A stretch of 64,000 bases of DNA from Siphonodentalium dalli (lineage: Eukaryota > Mollusca > Scaphopoda > Gadilida > Siphonodentaliidae): the NCBI GenBank assembly GCA_032622095.1, contig CP136064.1, positions 257,837,863-257,901,862 on the forward strand, given 5' to 3'. Position 1 is the stretch's first letter. The number at the start of each line of letters is the position of its first letter. A program made the position numbers and the translations under genes. Positions 30,141 through 42,469 of the stretch are shown here, piece after piece. The notes under the pieces are model-generated. The model saw only the letters and a program-made list of their open reading frames with translations, did not search any database and was not told the DNA's origin.

Positions 30141-32312
30141 TTTTAGCTCAACTTTACTTTGTAAAGTGTGAGCTATTGCCATGGCTTGGTATCCGTCGTC
30201 CGTGTGTGCGTGTGTATGTGTGTCTGTGTGTGATGCGTCAACAATTTCCTTTAGCACGGGCTACAGTTCGTACCTTTGGTCCAATTATTATGAAATTTGT
30301 CATGGATGTTGACATTGACATGTAGATGGGAACGAGTCATTTTGGGGTCATTCGGAAAAAAAAACATGGCCGCCAGCAGCCATCTTTGATTTCAAAATAC
30401 AGGCCGTACTGTTTGTCTGATCATCATGAAATTTATCATGGATGTTAATATTGACATGTAGATGGGAATGAGTAATTTTGGGGTCAATCGGCCAAAAAAC
30501 ATGGCCGCCAGCAGCCATCTTTGATTTTACTCTTTGTATGACTAAATCCTTTAGCACGGGCTACAGGTCGTACCTTTAGTTTGATCATCATGAAATTTGT
30601 CATGACTGTTGAAATTGGAATGTAGATGGGAACGAGTCATTTTGGGGTCATTCGGACAAAAAACATGGCCGCCAACGGCCATCTTGGATTTCAAAATTTA
30701 ATCCATTAGCACAGGCCACAGGTCGTACTGTTCGTCTGATCATCATGAAATTTGTCATGGATGTTAATATTGACATGTAGATGGGAACGAGTAATTTTGG
30801 GGTCATTCGGCCAAAAAACATGGTCGCCAGCAGCCATCTTGGATTTTACTCTTTGTATGACTAAATTCTTTAGCACGGGCTGCAGGTCGTACCTTTAGTC
30901 TGATCATCATAAAATTTGTCATGGATATTAATAATGACATGTAGATGGGAACGAGTAATTTTGGGATCATTCGGCCAAAAAACATGGTCGCCAGCAGCCA
31001 TCTTGAATTTTACTCTTTGTATGACTAAATCCTTTAGCACGGGCTACAGGTCCTACTTTTAGTCTGATCATCATAAAATTTGTCAAGAATGTTAATAATG
31101 ACATGTAGATGGGAACGAGTCATTTTGGGGTCATTTGGCCAAAAAACATGGCCGCCAGCAGCCATCTTGGATTTTACTCTTTGTATGACTAAATCCTTTA
31201 GCACGGGCTACAGGTCGTACCTTTAGTGTGATCATCATAAAATTTGTCATGGCTGTCGAAATTGGAATCTAGATGGGAACGAGTCATTTTGGGGTCATTC
31301 GGACAAAAAACATGGCCGCCAGCGGCCATCTTGGATTTCAAAATGTAATCCATTAGCACAGGCCACAGGTCGTACTGTTCGTCTGATCATGATGAAATTT
31401 GTCATGGATTATAATAGTGTGATCATCATAAAATTTGTCATGGCTGTCGAAATTGGAATCTAGATGGGAACGAGTAATTTTGGGGTCATTCGGCCAAGAA
31501 ACATGGCCGCCAGTAGCCATCTTGGATTTTACTCTTTGTATGACTAAATCCTTTAGCACGGGCTGCAGGTTGTACCTTTAGTCTGATCATCATAAAATTT
31601 GTCATGAATGTTAATAATGACATGTACATGTAGATGGGAACGAGTCATTTTGGGGTCATTCGGCCAAAAAACATGGCCGCCAGCAGCCATCTTGGATTTT
31701 ACTCTTCTTTGTATCACTAAATCCTTTAGCACGGGCTACAGGTCGTACCTTTAGTCTGATTATCATAAAATTTGTCATGGCTGTTGAAATTGGAATGTAA
31801 ATGAGAATGAGTCATTTTGGGGTCATTCGGACAAAAACATGGCCGCCAGCAGCCATCTTGCATTTCAAAATTTAATCCATTAGCATGGGCCACAGGTCGT
31901 ACTGTTCGTCTGATCATCATGAAATTTGTCATGGATGTTAATATTGACATGTAGATGGGAACGAGTCATTTTTGGGTCATTTGGCTAAAAAACATGGCCG
32001 CCAGCAGCCATCTTGGATTTTACTCTTTGTATGACTAAATTCTTTAGCATGGGCTACAGGGCGTACCTTTAGTCTGATCGTCATAAAATTTGTCATCGAT
32101 GTTAACGATGACATGTAGATGGGAACGACTCATTTTGGGGTCATTCGGTGGATAATATGGCCGCCAGCAGCCATCTTGGATTTTACTTTTCTCTTCATGT
32201 CTATAAACTAGTATTAGACATTCAACTTTCCACATTCCTAATCGCTCCATTGACTTAATACATTAAATTATTCCCTTTCCAAGTTGAGCTACAGTGTCAT
32301 TGACACTTTCAT
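30141..32312. repeat. TAGCTCAAC element 1
   Basis: Left edge TTTTAGCTCAACTTTACTTT, GTAAAGTGTGAGCTATTGCC; right edge AAGTTGAGCTACAGTGTCAT. TAGCTCAACTT and AAGTTGAGCTA are inverse ends. The body is a tandem array of roughly 160-bp units (GGGCTACAGGTCGTACCTTT, CTGATCATCATAAAATTTGT, CATGTAGATGGGAACGAGT, CATTTTGGGGTCATTCGG, AACATGGCCGCCAGCAGCC). Alternate units end in GATTTTACTCTTTGTATGAC or GATTTCAAAATTTAATCCAT, giving a roughly 325-bp higher-order period. Confidence 0.9.
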
Positions 32313-32397
32313 TGATAATTATTTTCTTCAGTTACAACTCTTGACCTACTTTTGAAATATAAAAAAAATTTGTAAAATAAAAACAAAATACACCAAC

Positions 32398-32529
32398 CTT
32401 CCAATGTAACAAAGCCGGCTCGCCAGAAAAAAATGTATTTTGTTCAATAGAGCACAAAGTCCCTCCAAGAATTATTTGCAGCTCTGTAACTTTTTCTGCG
32501 GATATTTGCATGGAAATGACCTCATTAAA
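32398..32529 (-). CDS. Candidate internal exon Y, unknown gene (duplication copy 1)
   Basis: On the minus strand, an acceptor-like CCTTTAATGCAG is followed by 44 codons without a stop, reading FNEVISMQISAEKVTELQI then ILGGTLCSIEQNTFFSGE and ending LLHWK at AAG|GTTGGT, a passable donor. Both edges fall between codons (phase 0). In the duplicate at 38089-38226 the frame is kept although there is a six-base difference (SGEPALL against SGEPACSLL). It lies directly downstream of candidate exon X on the same strand. I do not recognise the protein. Preservation could also simply reflect how young the duplication is. Confidence 0.3.
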
Positions 32530-32561
32530 CTGCATTAAAGGCCTAATTTATGTGTCAACTG

Positions 32562-32846
32562 TCATTTTTTTTCCAGCTGTACAATACTGGTGTAAGATGA
32601 TGTTGTAAAAATGTTGTAACTACAGTTTAGAAGGATCAGAGGACCCTGAGTTTTTTCCTTCACTTTTGCAACGTGTGTCATATTTTGTGGCAATGGATTG
32701 TCAAATTTCATAGTAAATATTGGGGTCCCCTGTTCCTTAATGCATTTTAATGATGTAATGTACTCATGGTTCCAATGATGTAATGTACTCATGGGTTCCA
32801 ATTTTATTCCCAAAACTTCATTTTCATTTTGTTCATCTGGTGTATC
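32562..32846 (-). CDS. Candidate exon X, unknown gene (duplication copy 1)
   Basis: A strong acceptor-like tract, TTTCAGATTTGTTTCAG, precedes 94 codons on the minus strand: DTPDEQNENEVLGIKLEP, then a local 25-bp tandem duplication (ATGAGTACATTACATCATT twice), then KEQGTPIFTMKFDNPLPQN, MTHVAKVKEKTQGPLILL, ending at TGA after a lysine-rich tail. If spliced early at AAA|GTGAAG the join to exon Y would be in phase. The 25-bp duplication changes frame, so the parts before and after it may not have been one frame originally. No family recognised; it could be a terminal exon or a chance frame. The copy at 38259-38543 is equally open. Confidence 0.3.
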   Translation of the reverse strand, partial: DTPDEQNENEVLGIKLEPMSTLHHWNHEYITSLKCIKEQGTPIFTMKFDNPLPQNMTHVAKVKEKTQGPLILLNCSYNIFTTSSYTSIVQLEKK

Positions 32847-33845
32847 CTGAAACAAATCTGAAAGTTCAAAATTAAAGATGGTCTATCCCCTGGACCCTTC
32901 CTATAACAAGTTTTAGGGTATAAAAATGATATATCTGGGTATAAAATAATATATCTGAATCGAAGACCCTGTCTGGAAATGCTTCTATCAATTAATATTG
33001 GAGCATATCAAGCAGGAGAAATATATCTTGTTGGCACTTTCCATCAAGGCAAAATTAAGATATTTTGCTCTACAACTTCAGGAATACACCACTGTATTGT
33101 GCCTTTATAGACAAATATTATGCCCAATCTTCAGTTTGTCAGTGTTTTATTCACAGAAAAAAGTTATTTGTAGTTTTGGAATTATTGCCCATAATCATAT
33201 TTTGAGAACAACACACTTATGGTAGGACTCGCGATGCCCCATTCACACCAAAGTGATGTTTTCACCTACTGTGTTCTTCATTGTACAATGTACACTGTGT
33301 TCACTCAAATATACACTATTGAAATCCAATCATCCATGAAAATTCTCTGCTTGTATCTATTACTTTATTTGTGTACAATCTTAAATGAGAACACGGATGT
33401 GACTAGGAACATTACTAGTTTACTAGTATGTATTCTAAAAGCAAGGCATCTGTTTGACAGTGCATTTATTTTGAGATATAGCTGTTCGTTTTCGCTTACC
33501 TGGTTTAATCTTTATTACCATCAGGTAGGTAGAATTATAAACATGAGTTTCTAAATATACACATCATTGTTATTTGGGGAGATTTTTATTGGAGCAGATG
33601 TCAAGAAATAATTTAGGAGTTCTTCTTTTTACAAGCTGCCGCTATGAGAGGCTCAACATTCTCAGTCTGTCAATTCATTCCATCTGATGATTGAAAACAA
33701 ATTCACATGCTGTGTATATGGTCATAGTTCAAAAAAAATAATTTCATTCATATCTATTCCAAAAAAATGTTTTCACTGATGAATTGACCAGAGGGTGAAT
33801 TTAGTGATGCTAGTCAACTATACGGTTCAAATGAATTATGGACTA
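32847..33845. other. Low-copy spacer inside the duplication
   Basis: Duplicated at 38544-39544. Plus-strand frames here (75 and 111 codons) are broken or altered in the other copy and overlap no splice-like signals, so I do not call them. 33787-33812 holds a fragment of the GAGGGTGAATTTAGTGATGC foldback family. Confidence 0.5.
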
Positions 33846-35495
33846 TTTTTAGCTCAACTTTGTAAGTTTGAGCTATTGCCATGGGTTGGCGTCCGTCTGT
33901 GCGTGTGTCCCTCAACAATTTCCTTTGGCGCGGGCTACAGGTCGTATCTTTGGTCTGATCTTTATGAAATTTGTCATGAATGTTGACATTGACATGTAGA
34001 TAGGAAACAAGTCATTTTGGGGTCATTCGGCCAAAAAACATGGCCGCTGGTGGCCATCTTGGACTTCAAATTTGAATCAATTGGTGTGGGTTACAGGTCG
34101 TACTGTTTGTGTGATCATCATAAAATTTGTCATGAATGTTGACATTTACATGTAGATGGGTACGAGTTATTTTCGGATCATTCGGCCAAATAACGGCCAT
34201 CTTGGATTTTACTCTTTGCATCACTAAATCATTTGACACATCCTACAGACCACATCTCTGATCCGATCATCACCAAACTTCATATGGATCATCGGGGCAC
34301 CCTCTAGATGGGAACGTGTCATTTTGGGGTCATTTGGCAAAAAAACATGGCAGCCATCAGCCATCTTGGATTTTAATCTTTGCATCACTAAATACTTTCA
34401 AATTTGAATCCATTGGCGGTTACAGGCCGTAATGTTTTCTGATCATCATAAAATTTGTTGACATTTACATGTAGATTGGAACGAGTCGTTTGGCACAACC
34501 TACAGACCACATACCCGATCCGATCATGATGAAACTTGTCATGAATGTTGATATTGACATGTAGATGGGAACGAGTCATTTTGGGGTCATTCAGACAAAA
34601 AACATGGCCGCCAACGGCCATCTTGGATTTCAAAATTTAATCCATTAGCACAGGCCACAGGTCGTACTGTTCGTCTGATCATCATGAAATTTGTCATGGA
34701 TGTTAACAATCACATGTAGATGGGAACGAGTAATTTTGGAATCATTCGGCAAAAACACATGGTCGCCAGCAGCCATCTTGGATTTTACTCTTTGTATGAC
34801 TAAATTCTTTAGCACGGGCTGCAGGTCGTAACTTTAGTCTGATCGTCATAAAATTTGTCATGGCTGTTGAAATTGGAATGTAGATGGGAACTAGTCATTT
34901 TGGGGTCATTCGGGAAAAAAACATGGCCGCCAGTGGCCATCTTGGATTTCAAAATTCAATCCATTAGCACGGGCTACAGGTCGTACTGTTCATCTGATCA
35001 TCTAGACATTTGTCGTGGATGTTAATATTAACTTGTAGATGGGAACGAGTAATTTTGGGGTCATTCGGCCAAAAAACATGGCCGCTGGCAGCCATCTTAG
35101 ATTTTACTCTTTGTATGACTAAATCCTTTAGCACGGGCTACATGTCGTACCTTTAGTCTGATCATCATAAAATTTGTCATGGCTGTTTAAATTGACATGT
35201 AGATCGGAACGAGTCATTTTGGGGTTATTCGGCATTAAAACATGGCTGCCAGTGGCCATTTTTGATTCTACTCTTTGCATGACTAAAGCTATCAAATGTT
35301 TTTGAATTGTTGGAAAACATAGCCGCCAGCAACCATCTTAGATTTTACTTTTATATACATGTATATATATATCTTTTCATGTTGATAAACTAGTATTAGA
35401 CATTCAACTTTCCACATTCCTAATCACTCCATCGACAGTAACACATTAAATTATTTCCTTTCCAAGTTGAGCTACAGTGTCATTGACACTTTCAT
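33846..35495. repeat. TAGCTCAAC element 2
   Basis: Left edge TTTTTAGCTCAACTTTGTAA, right edge GTTGAGCTACAGTGTCATTG. More diverged units than in element 1 near the left end (AAATAACGGCCATC, GACACATCCTACAGACCACA), more regular ones after 34530. The duplication boundary at 34640-35041 runs through it. Confidence 0.85.
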
Positions 35496-36180
35496 TAAGA
35501 AAAGATTGTTCAAACATTACAAGGCGCAGGTGACCATATCATACCTTTTTGGAAAGTTTGAAGACTTATATAGTGACGAAGCGAAGCGGAATTTAAATTA
35601 TCATCCCAGGTTGGATATTATTAAAAAGGAGGTCACCATTGCTAATCACTGTTTATAATATTTCCATCAAATGTCACAGAAACAAAACATAAAATGAAAA
35701 CTCTGCTTTGCATTATCACTAGATATATGCTCAAACATTCCAACAAGACGTGAAGTATTATTCTACGGTTTGTTAATATTGAGTAATCTTGTCTTGAAAA
35801 TTAACACTGAATTCCCCATTTCAATGTTGCCACTTTACCTCCTTAACGGTGTTCACACCTATTCATGGCTGATTTTTTTCTTGCATATCTATTAGATGCT
35901 TTTGTATAATCTAACATGATTGAGCCAAAGAAGTTTCGTATGGAAAAGAATATTGAAGATATAATAATATTTTTCATATATTTTCGAGGATTTAGAGTGT
36001 CATAAAATTAAGGGGGAGATCGAGTGACCAGTTTTGAATGGGGATTTCAATGCAAACCTCCACAGCAAAAGTTATATCTGAAGCAGTTGTCTGGGAAATA
36101 AAGTAACCATATCAATAAACAGATATAGCATTTACCTGGCGGCTGGGCTAAGTAAATTTAAATTTTTTGTTTTAAATTCA

Positions 36181-38003
36181 TTTTTAGCTCAACTTTACTT
36201 TGTAAAGTGTGAGCTATTGCCATGGCTTGGTATCCGTCGTCCGTGTGTGCGTATGTATGTGTGTCTGTGTGTGATGCGTCAACAATTTCCTTTAGCACGG
36301 GCTACAGTTCGTACCTTTGGTCCAATTATTATGAAATTTGTCATGGATGTTGACATTGACATGTAGATGGGAACGAGTCATTTTGGGGTCATTCGGAAAA
36401 AAAACATGGCCGCCAGCAGCCATCTTTGATTTCAAAATTCAATCCATTAGCACGGGCTACAGGCCGTAATGTTCATCTTATTGTCATGAAATTTGTCATG
36501 GATGTTAATATTGACATGTAGATGGGAATGAGTAATATTGGGGTCAATCGGCCAAAAAACATGGCCGCCAGCAGCCATCTTTGATTTTACTCTTTGTATG
36601 ACTAAATCCTTTAGCACGGACTACAGGTCGTACCTTTAGTCTGATCATCATGAAATTTGTCATGACTGTTGAAATTGGAATGTAGATGGGAACGAGTCAT
36701 TTTGGGGTCATTCGGAAAAAAAACATGGCCGCCAACGGCCATCTTGGATTTCAAAATTTAATCCATTATCACAGGCCACAGGTCGTACTGTTCGTCTGAT
36801 CATCATGAAATTTGTCATGGATGTTAATATTGACATGTAGATGGGAACGAGTAATTTTGGGGTCATTCGGCCAAAAAACATGGCCGCCAGCAGCCATCTT
36901 GGATTTTACTCTTTGTATGACTAAATCCTTTAGCACGGGCTACAGGTCGTACCTTTAGTGTGATCATCATAAAATTTGTCATGGCTGTCGAAATTGGAAT
37001 GTAGATGGGAACGAGTCATTTTGGGGTCATTCGGACAAAAAACATGGCCGCCAGCGGCCATCTTGGATTTCAAAATTTAATCCATTAGCACAGGCCACAG
37101 GTCGTACTGTTCGTCTGATCATCATGAAATTTGTCATGGATGATAATATTGACATGTAGATGGGAACGAGTAATTTTGGGGTCATTCGGCCAAAAAACAT
37201 GGCCGCCAGTAGCCATCTTGGATTTTACTCTTTGTATGACTAAATCCTTTAGCACGGGCTGCAGGTTGTACCTTTAGTCTGATCATCATAAGATTTGTCA
37301 TGGATGTTAACAATGCCATGTAGATAAGAACGAGTAATTTTGGGGTCATTCGGCCAAAAAAACATGGCCGCCAGCAGCCATCTTGGATTTTACTCTTCTT
37401 TGTATCACTAAATCCTTTAGCACGGGCTACAGGTCGTACTTTAGTCTGATTATCATAAAATTTGTCATGGCTGTTGAAATTGGAATGTAAATGGGAATGA
37501 GTCATTTTGGGGTCATTCGGACAAAAAACATGGCCGCCAGCAGCCATCTTGGATTTCAAAATTTAATCCATTAGCATGTGCCACAGGTCGTACTGTTCGT
37601 CTGATCATCATGAAATTTGTCATGGATGTTAATATTGACATGTAGATGGGAACGAGTCATTTTTGGGTCATTCGGCTAAAAAACATGGCCGCCAGCAGCC
37701 ATCTTGGATTTTACTCTTTGTATGACTAAATTCTTTAGCATGGGCTACAGGGCGTACCTTTAGTCTGATCGTCATAAAATTTGTCATGGATGTTAACGAT
37801 GACATGTAGATGGGAACGACTCATTTTGGGGTCATTCTGTTGATAATATGGCCGCCAGCAGCCATCTTGGATTTTACTTTTCTCTTCATGTCTATAAACT
37901 AGTATTAGACATTCAACTTTCCACATTCCTAATCGCTCCATTGACTTAATACATTAAATTATTCCCTTTCCAAGTTGAGCTACAGTGTCATTGACACTTT
38001 CAT
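36181..38003. repeat. TAGCTCAAC element 3
   Basis: Counterpart of element 1, about 336 bases (two units) shorter. Ends in TTGAGCTACAGTGTCATTGA like the others. Confidence 0.9.
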
Positions 38004-38088
38004 TGATAATTATTTTCTTCAGTTACAACTCTTGACCTACTTTTGAAATATAAAAACAAATTGTAAAATAAAAACAAAATACACCAAC

Positions 38089-38226
38089 CTTCCAATGTAA
38101 CAAACTGCAAGCCGGCTCGCCAGAAAAAAATGTATTTTTTTCAATAGAGCACAAAGTCCCTCCAAGAATTATTTGCAGCTCTGTAACTTTTTCTGCGGAT
38201 ATTTGCATGGAAATGACCTCATTAAA
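38089..38226 (-). CDS. Candidate exon Y, duplication copy 2
   Basis: Same edges as 32398-32529 (AATGCAG| and AAG|GTTGGT), 46 codons, two more than copy 1 by insertion of TTGCAG-type six bases. One substitution changes the residue after CSIE (K for Q). Confidence 0.3.
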
Positions 38227-38258
38227 CTGCATTAAAGGCCTAATTTATGTGTCAACTG

Positions 38259-38543
38259 TCATTTGTTTTCCAGCTGTACAATACTGGTGTAAGATGATGT
38301 TGTAAAAATGTTGTAACTACAGTTTAGAAGGATCAGAGGACCCTGAGTTTTTTCCTTCACTTTTGCAACGTGTGTCATATTTTGTGGCAATGGATTGTCA
38401 AATTTCATAGTAAATATTGGGGTCCCCTGTTCCTTAATGCATTTTAATGATGTAATGTACTCATGGTTCAAATGATGTAATGTACTCATGGGTTCCAATT
38501 TTATTCCCAAAACTTCATTTTCATTTTGTTCATCTGGTGTATC
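38259..38543 (-). CDS. Candidate exon X, duplication copy 2
   Basis: Open along the same 94 codons as 32562-32846 with two replacements (LNHEY for WNHEY, and N for K near the end). Preceded by the same TTTCAGATTTGTTTCAG tract. Confidence 0.3.
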   Translation of the reverse strand, partial: DTPDEQNENEVLGIKLEPMSTLHHLNHEYITSLKCIKEQGTPIFTMKFDNPLPQNMTHVAKVKEKTQGPLILLNCSYNIFTTSSYTSIVQLENK

Positions 38544-39544
38544 CTGAAACAAATCTGAAAGTTCAAAATTAAAGATGGTCTATCCCCTGGACCCTTCCTA
38601 TAACAAGTTTTAGGGTATAAAAATGATATATCTGGGTATAAAATAATATATCTGAATCGAAGACCCTGTCTGGAAATGCTTCTATCAATTAATATTGGAG
38701 CATATCAAGCAGGAGAAATATATCTTGTTGGCACTTTCCATCAAGGCAAAATTAAGATATTTTGCTCTACAACTTCAGGAATACACCACTGTATTGTGCC
38801 TTTATAGACAAATATTATGCCCAATCTTCAGTTTGTCAGTGTTTTATTCACAGAAAAAAGTTATTTGTAGTTTTGTAATTATTGCCCATAAAAATATTTT
38901 GAGAACAACACACTTATGGTAGGACTCGCGATGCCCCATTCACACCAAAGTGATGTTTTCACCTACTTAACTGTGTTCTTCATTGTACAATGAACACTGT
39001 GTTCACTCAAATATACACTATTGAAATCCAATCTTCCATGAAAATTCTCTGCTTGTATCTATTACTTTATTTGTGTACAATCTTAAATGAGAACAAGGAT
39101 GTGACTAGGAACATTACTAGTATGTATTCTAAAAGCAAGGCATCTGTTTGACAGTGCATTTATTTTGAGATATAGCTGTTCGCTTTCTCTTACCTGGTTT
39201 AATCTTTATTACCATCAGGTAGGTAGAATTATAAACATGAGTTTCTAAATATACACATCATTGTTATTTGGGGAGATTTTTATTGGAGCGGATGTCAAGA
39301 CTTGAAATAATTTAGGAGTTCTTCTTTTTACAAGCTGCCGCTATGAGAGGCTCAACATTCTCAGTCTGTCAATTCATTCCATCTGATGATTGAAAACAAA
39401 TTCACATGCTGTGTATATGGTCATAGTTCAAAAAAATTAATTTCATTCATATCTATTCCAAAAAAATGTTTTCACTGATGAATTGACCAGAGGGTGAATT
39501 TAGTGATGCTAGTCAACTATACGGTTCAAATGAATTATGGACTA

Positions 39545-40342
39545 TTTTTAGCTCAACTTTGTAAGTTTGAGCTATTGCCATGGGTTGGCGTCCGTGTGTG
39601 CGTGTGTCCCTCAACAATTTCCTTTGGCGCGGGCTACAGGTCGTATCTTTGGTCTGATCTTTATGAAATTTGTCATGAATGTTGACATTGACATGTAGGT
39701 AGGAAACAAGTCATTTTGGGGTCATTCGGCCAAAAAACATGGCCGCTGGTGGCCATCTTGGATTTCAAATTTGAATCCATTGGTGTGGGTTACAGACCGT
39801 ACTGTTTGTGTGATCATCATAAAATTTGTCATGAATGTTGACATTTACATGTAGATGGGAACGAGTTATTTTAGGATCATTCGGCCAAATAACGGCCATC
39901 TTGGATTTTACTCTTTGCATCACTAAATCCTTTGACACATCCAACAGACCACATCTCTGATCCGATCATCACCAAACTTCATTTGGATCATCGGGGCACC
40001 CTCTAGATGGGAACGTGTCATTTTGGGGTCATTTGGCAAAAAACAAGGCAGCCATCAGCCATCTTGGATTTTAATCTTTGCATCACTAAATACTTTCAAA
40101 TTTGAATCCATTGGCGGTTACAGGCCGTAATGTTTTCTGATCATCATAAAATTTGTTGAAATTTACATGTAGATTGGAACGAGTCGTTTGGCACAACCTA
40201 CATACCACATACCTGATCCGATCATTATGAAACTTGTCATGAATGTTGATATTGACATGTAGATGGGAACGAGTCATTTTGGGGGTCATTCAGCCAAAAA
40301 ACATGGCCGCTGGTGGTCATCTTGGATTTCAAAATTTAATCC
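39545..40342. repeat. TAGCTCAAC element 4, 3'-truncated
   Basis: Left edge TTTTTAGCTCAACTTTGTAA as in element 2. It stops with the duplication boundary near 40342. Confidence 0.85.
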
Positions 40343-40389
40343 GTTTAAATATATGTCATATTATATACCATCTGAAACAGGAAGCTCAA

Positions 40390-40790
40390 AAACATTGTAT
40401 CATAAACTTATTTGGTGTAATAAACTGTGAACATGTTTTTGTTGAGTTACTGACGTGTTTTGTGCTTAAGTTTCATCTGTAGTGCAAAAGTGAATTATTT
40501 TCAATGGAGGGGGAATAACTAAATCTTAAAGATAGAGTTATTCCTCTTCCATTGAAAGTCCATTTTTAATGTTTGAATTCTGTTGCATTCTGTGAGCCAT
40601 AACAGGGGGGATCTTTCTATGATTTCATCTGTTTTCTATTTCTCGATGGGCATCTTCAGGAACACAGATGTTCCAAATGGTGATGAATTTTAATCATATT
40701 TTATGGCACTGATTGTTATTAAAACCATATATCAAGGCACTATAACAAAAAATAATTGGTGACTCGAAAATTAAGTGGGCCGTTAACTAT
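40390..40790. repeat. Inverse, diverged copy of 19800-20115
   Basis: In reverse complement it carries CACTTAATTTTCGAGTCACC, CATCACCATTTGGAACATCT, GAGTTATTCCCCCTCCATTG-like and GCACAAAACA blocks in the same order as 19800-20115 and 24795-25080. The central GGAGGGGGAATAAC/GTTATTCCTCTTCC is a local foldback. Confidence 0.65.
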
Positions 40791-40918
40791 TCTACACTAA
40801 ATGTATTCTCCCAATCAGTTTTAAAATTATACATTGGAAGGATCTATTATTCATCTGGAGGGTTTAAATAAGATGACCGATAATAAAAGTGCAGAAGGAT
40901 CCCTATTTACCGGAGGGA

Positions 40919-40960
40919 AATGTTCAGATAATAAGACCTATGGTCTATTATCTGAACATT
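40919..40960. repeat. 19-bp hairpin AATGTTCAGATAATA
   Basis: AATGTTCAGATAATAAGACC faces GGTC-TATTATCTGAACATT across a three-base loop TAT; one unpaired base. AATGTTCAGA is also the core word of the 29-bp minisatellite at 9389-10110, perhaps by chance. Confidence 0.8.
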
Positions 40961-41279
40961 TTAATGAATGAATGAGTTTATTTCTAACCACGAATTGACA
41001 TGGAACATACACACAATTATACATATATACAAAAGCACCGAAGTAAAATAAATACACATGCATTTAATATACATTCAAAAAAATATATATACTGGTAACT
41101 CAACACCGCTACTCACAATTGTGAGCAGATATTGATCTTGCACCGTCCATACTTCACACCCACATCAAAATTCCAAGGAGAATAAATTGTGTCCCTCTGT
41201 GCAATCAAAAGTGATGTGGTTAAAGAGGTGCAATTGGGTGAGCTATTATTCTAGATTGGAGCCATCGATTATTTCTTAA
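40961..41279. other. AT-rich spacer
   Basis: TATACATATATACAAA and similar short-period AT stretches; nothing else seen. Confidence 0.5.
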
Positions 41280-41503
41280 ATTCATTATAAAACATGGCTG
41301 CCAGCAGCCATCTTGGATTTCAAATTTGAATCCATCCACACACATTTATTGGTGAAATGTTTGAAATGAAATCATTTCATCTACACAATACAAGACCTTT
41401 ACTGTAACTATTTGGCTTTCCTTCTTTATATTCTATCCATTGCTCAGCAAAAAATAAACTCCTTCCAAAGTTGAGCTAGTGTGTCATTGACACTTTCATC
41501 TTT
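41280..41503. repeat. Right end of a TAGCTCAAC element
   Basis: Contains one AACATGGCTGCCAGCAGCCA, TCTTGGATTTCAAATTTGAA unit and the edge AAGTTGAGCTAGTGTGTCAT. Could be the displaced right end of element 4. Confidence 0.7.
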
Positions 41504-41574
41504 CTCGTAAAAAGTTACCCCTATTAGACCCCTTTGGTGCCATCTAGATGGTCCCCTGTGAATTTCTATAGAAC

Positions 41575-41650
41575 ACAGACAGACAGACAGACATTCGCAA
41601 ATATAGATATAGATATATCTCGTTATAGATATAGATATATCTACGTTAAT
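41575..41650. repeat. ACAG and TATAGA microsatellites
   Basis: (CAGA)n at 41577-41592, then two copies of ATAGATATAGATATATCT in inverted/tandem relation. Confidence 0.85.
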
Positions 41651-41699
41651 TTTTTTCATTCGAGCATATATCTTAACCATACATTATCATTTCAAATTT

Positions 41700-42005
41700 G
41701 CCAGCACCGCCAGTGCAACCTTTTGTTGGTACATGGTTCACATTTGAAAAGACGCAGCCCAATTTCGAATTTGGTCACAGTCCGACGATTTTTCATGGAG
41801 TTATGCCCATTTTTCAACTTAGAAATTGCTGTTTTCGTGTCCGGACGGTAACTTGAACAATATTCAAAAGAATTTATTGATATTTGGTATGCAGTTCACA
41901 TTTGAGAAGACAGTCAGACCAAGTTTGAATTTGGTCACGTTCCCAAGATTTTTCAGAATTATGCCCCTTTTTCGAATAACACCTCATTCCGGGGGACATG
42001 GGGCA
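41700..42005. repeat. Two diverged 150-bp units (GTTCACATTTGA)
   Basis: Units share GGT(A)C(A)TG-GTTCACATTTGA, AAGAC-CAG-CCAA, TTTGAATTTGGTCAC, GA(C/T)TTTTCA and ATTATGCCC. A CATTCCGGGGGACATGGGGC end is of a kind seen in bivalve repeats (general knowledge). Confidence 0.6.
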
Positions 42006-42040
42006 TGAAACCTTTTATTCGACATGATCACTGGTGAATG

Positions 42041-42240
42041 TACAGTAATGCCCTAAATAATCGACTCCATAACCACAGCATAATTATGGGTAACCTCTCA
42101 GTATTTAGTCAGAAATATGGCTTGTTGCCATTCATCGGAAAGCTTTCAGATGAATGGCAACAAGCCATATTTCCGACTAAATCCTGAAAAGTTACCCATT
42201 ATTCTGCTGTGGTTAAAGATTCAATCATTCGGGCGTTGCT
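42041..42240. mobile_element. TACAGTAATG MITE, near-complete palindrome
   Basis: Left arm TACAGTAATGCCC with CGACTCCATAACCACAGCA; right arm TGCTGTGGTTAAAGATTCAA. The centre is a long perfect-looking stem, ATATGGCTTGTTGCCATTCA facing TGAATGGCAACAAGCCATAT. The right end is degraded (GGGCGTTGCTGA in place of GGGCATTACTGTA). Confidence 0.85.
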
Positions 42241-42469
42241 GAACTAACTTGAAATAACTTTTTGTGAATGAAAATAAATAAAAACCAACACATTAATATC
42301 TCCATTATTCTCATTTTCTCATGCTATGATGACTGATAGAATGGTTTGGTAAGAAGTATTACACAAACTGAACACCATGCATGGGCACAATTATTTCAGG
42401 AAAAAAGTTATCACCGGGTTTGTAACCGAACTAATTAAATTTGTGTTTCAGAATATCTTAAAGTCTAGA

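Larger units (their letters stand above)
29008..34640. repeat. Tandem segmental duplication, copy 1
   Basis: Corresponds to 35042-40342. The offset is about 6033 bases at 29351/35384 and about 5697 at 33001/38698. The change falls inside the TAGCTCAAC element at 30141-32312, where copy 1 has about two extra units. Single-copy parts such as 29464-30140 and 32313-33845 look about 97-98% identical to 35496-36180 and 38004-39544. Confidence 0.95.
35042..40342. repeat. Tandem segmental duplication, copy 2
   Basis: Counterpart of 29008-34640. The left boundary is at GGGAACGAGTAATTTTGGGG inside a TAGCTCAAC element, the right boundary at AATTTAATCC, after which copy 1 continues into more units and copy 2 into unrelated DNA. 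Both ends therefore lie in the same repeat family, pointing to unequal exchange between units. Confidence 0.95.
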
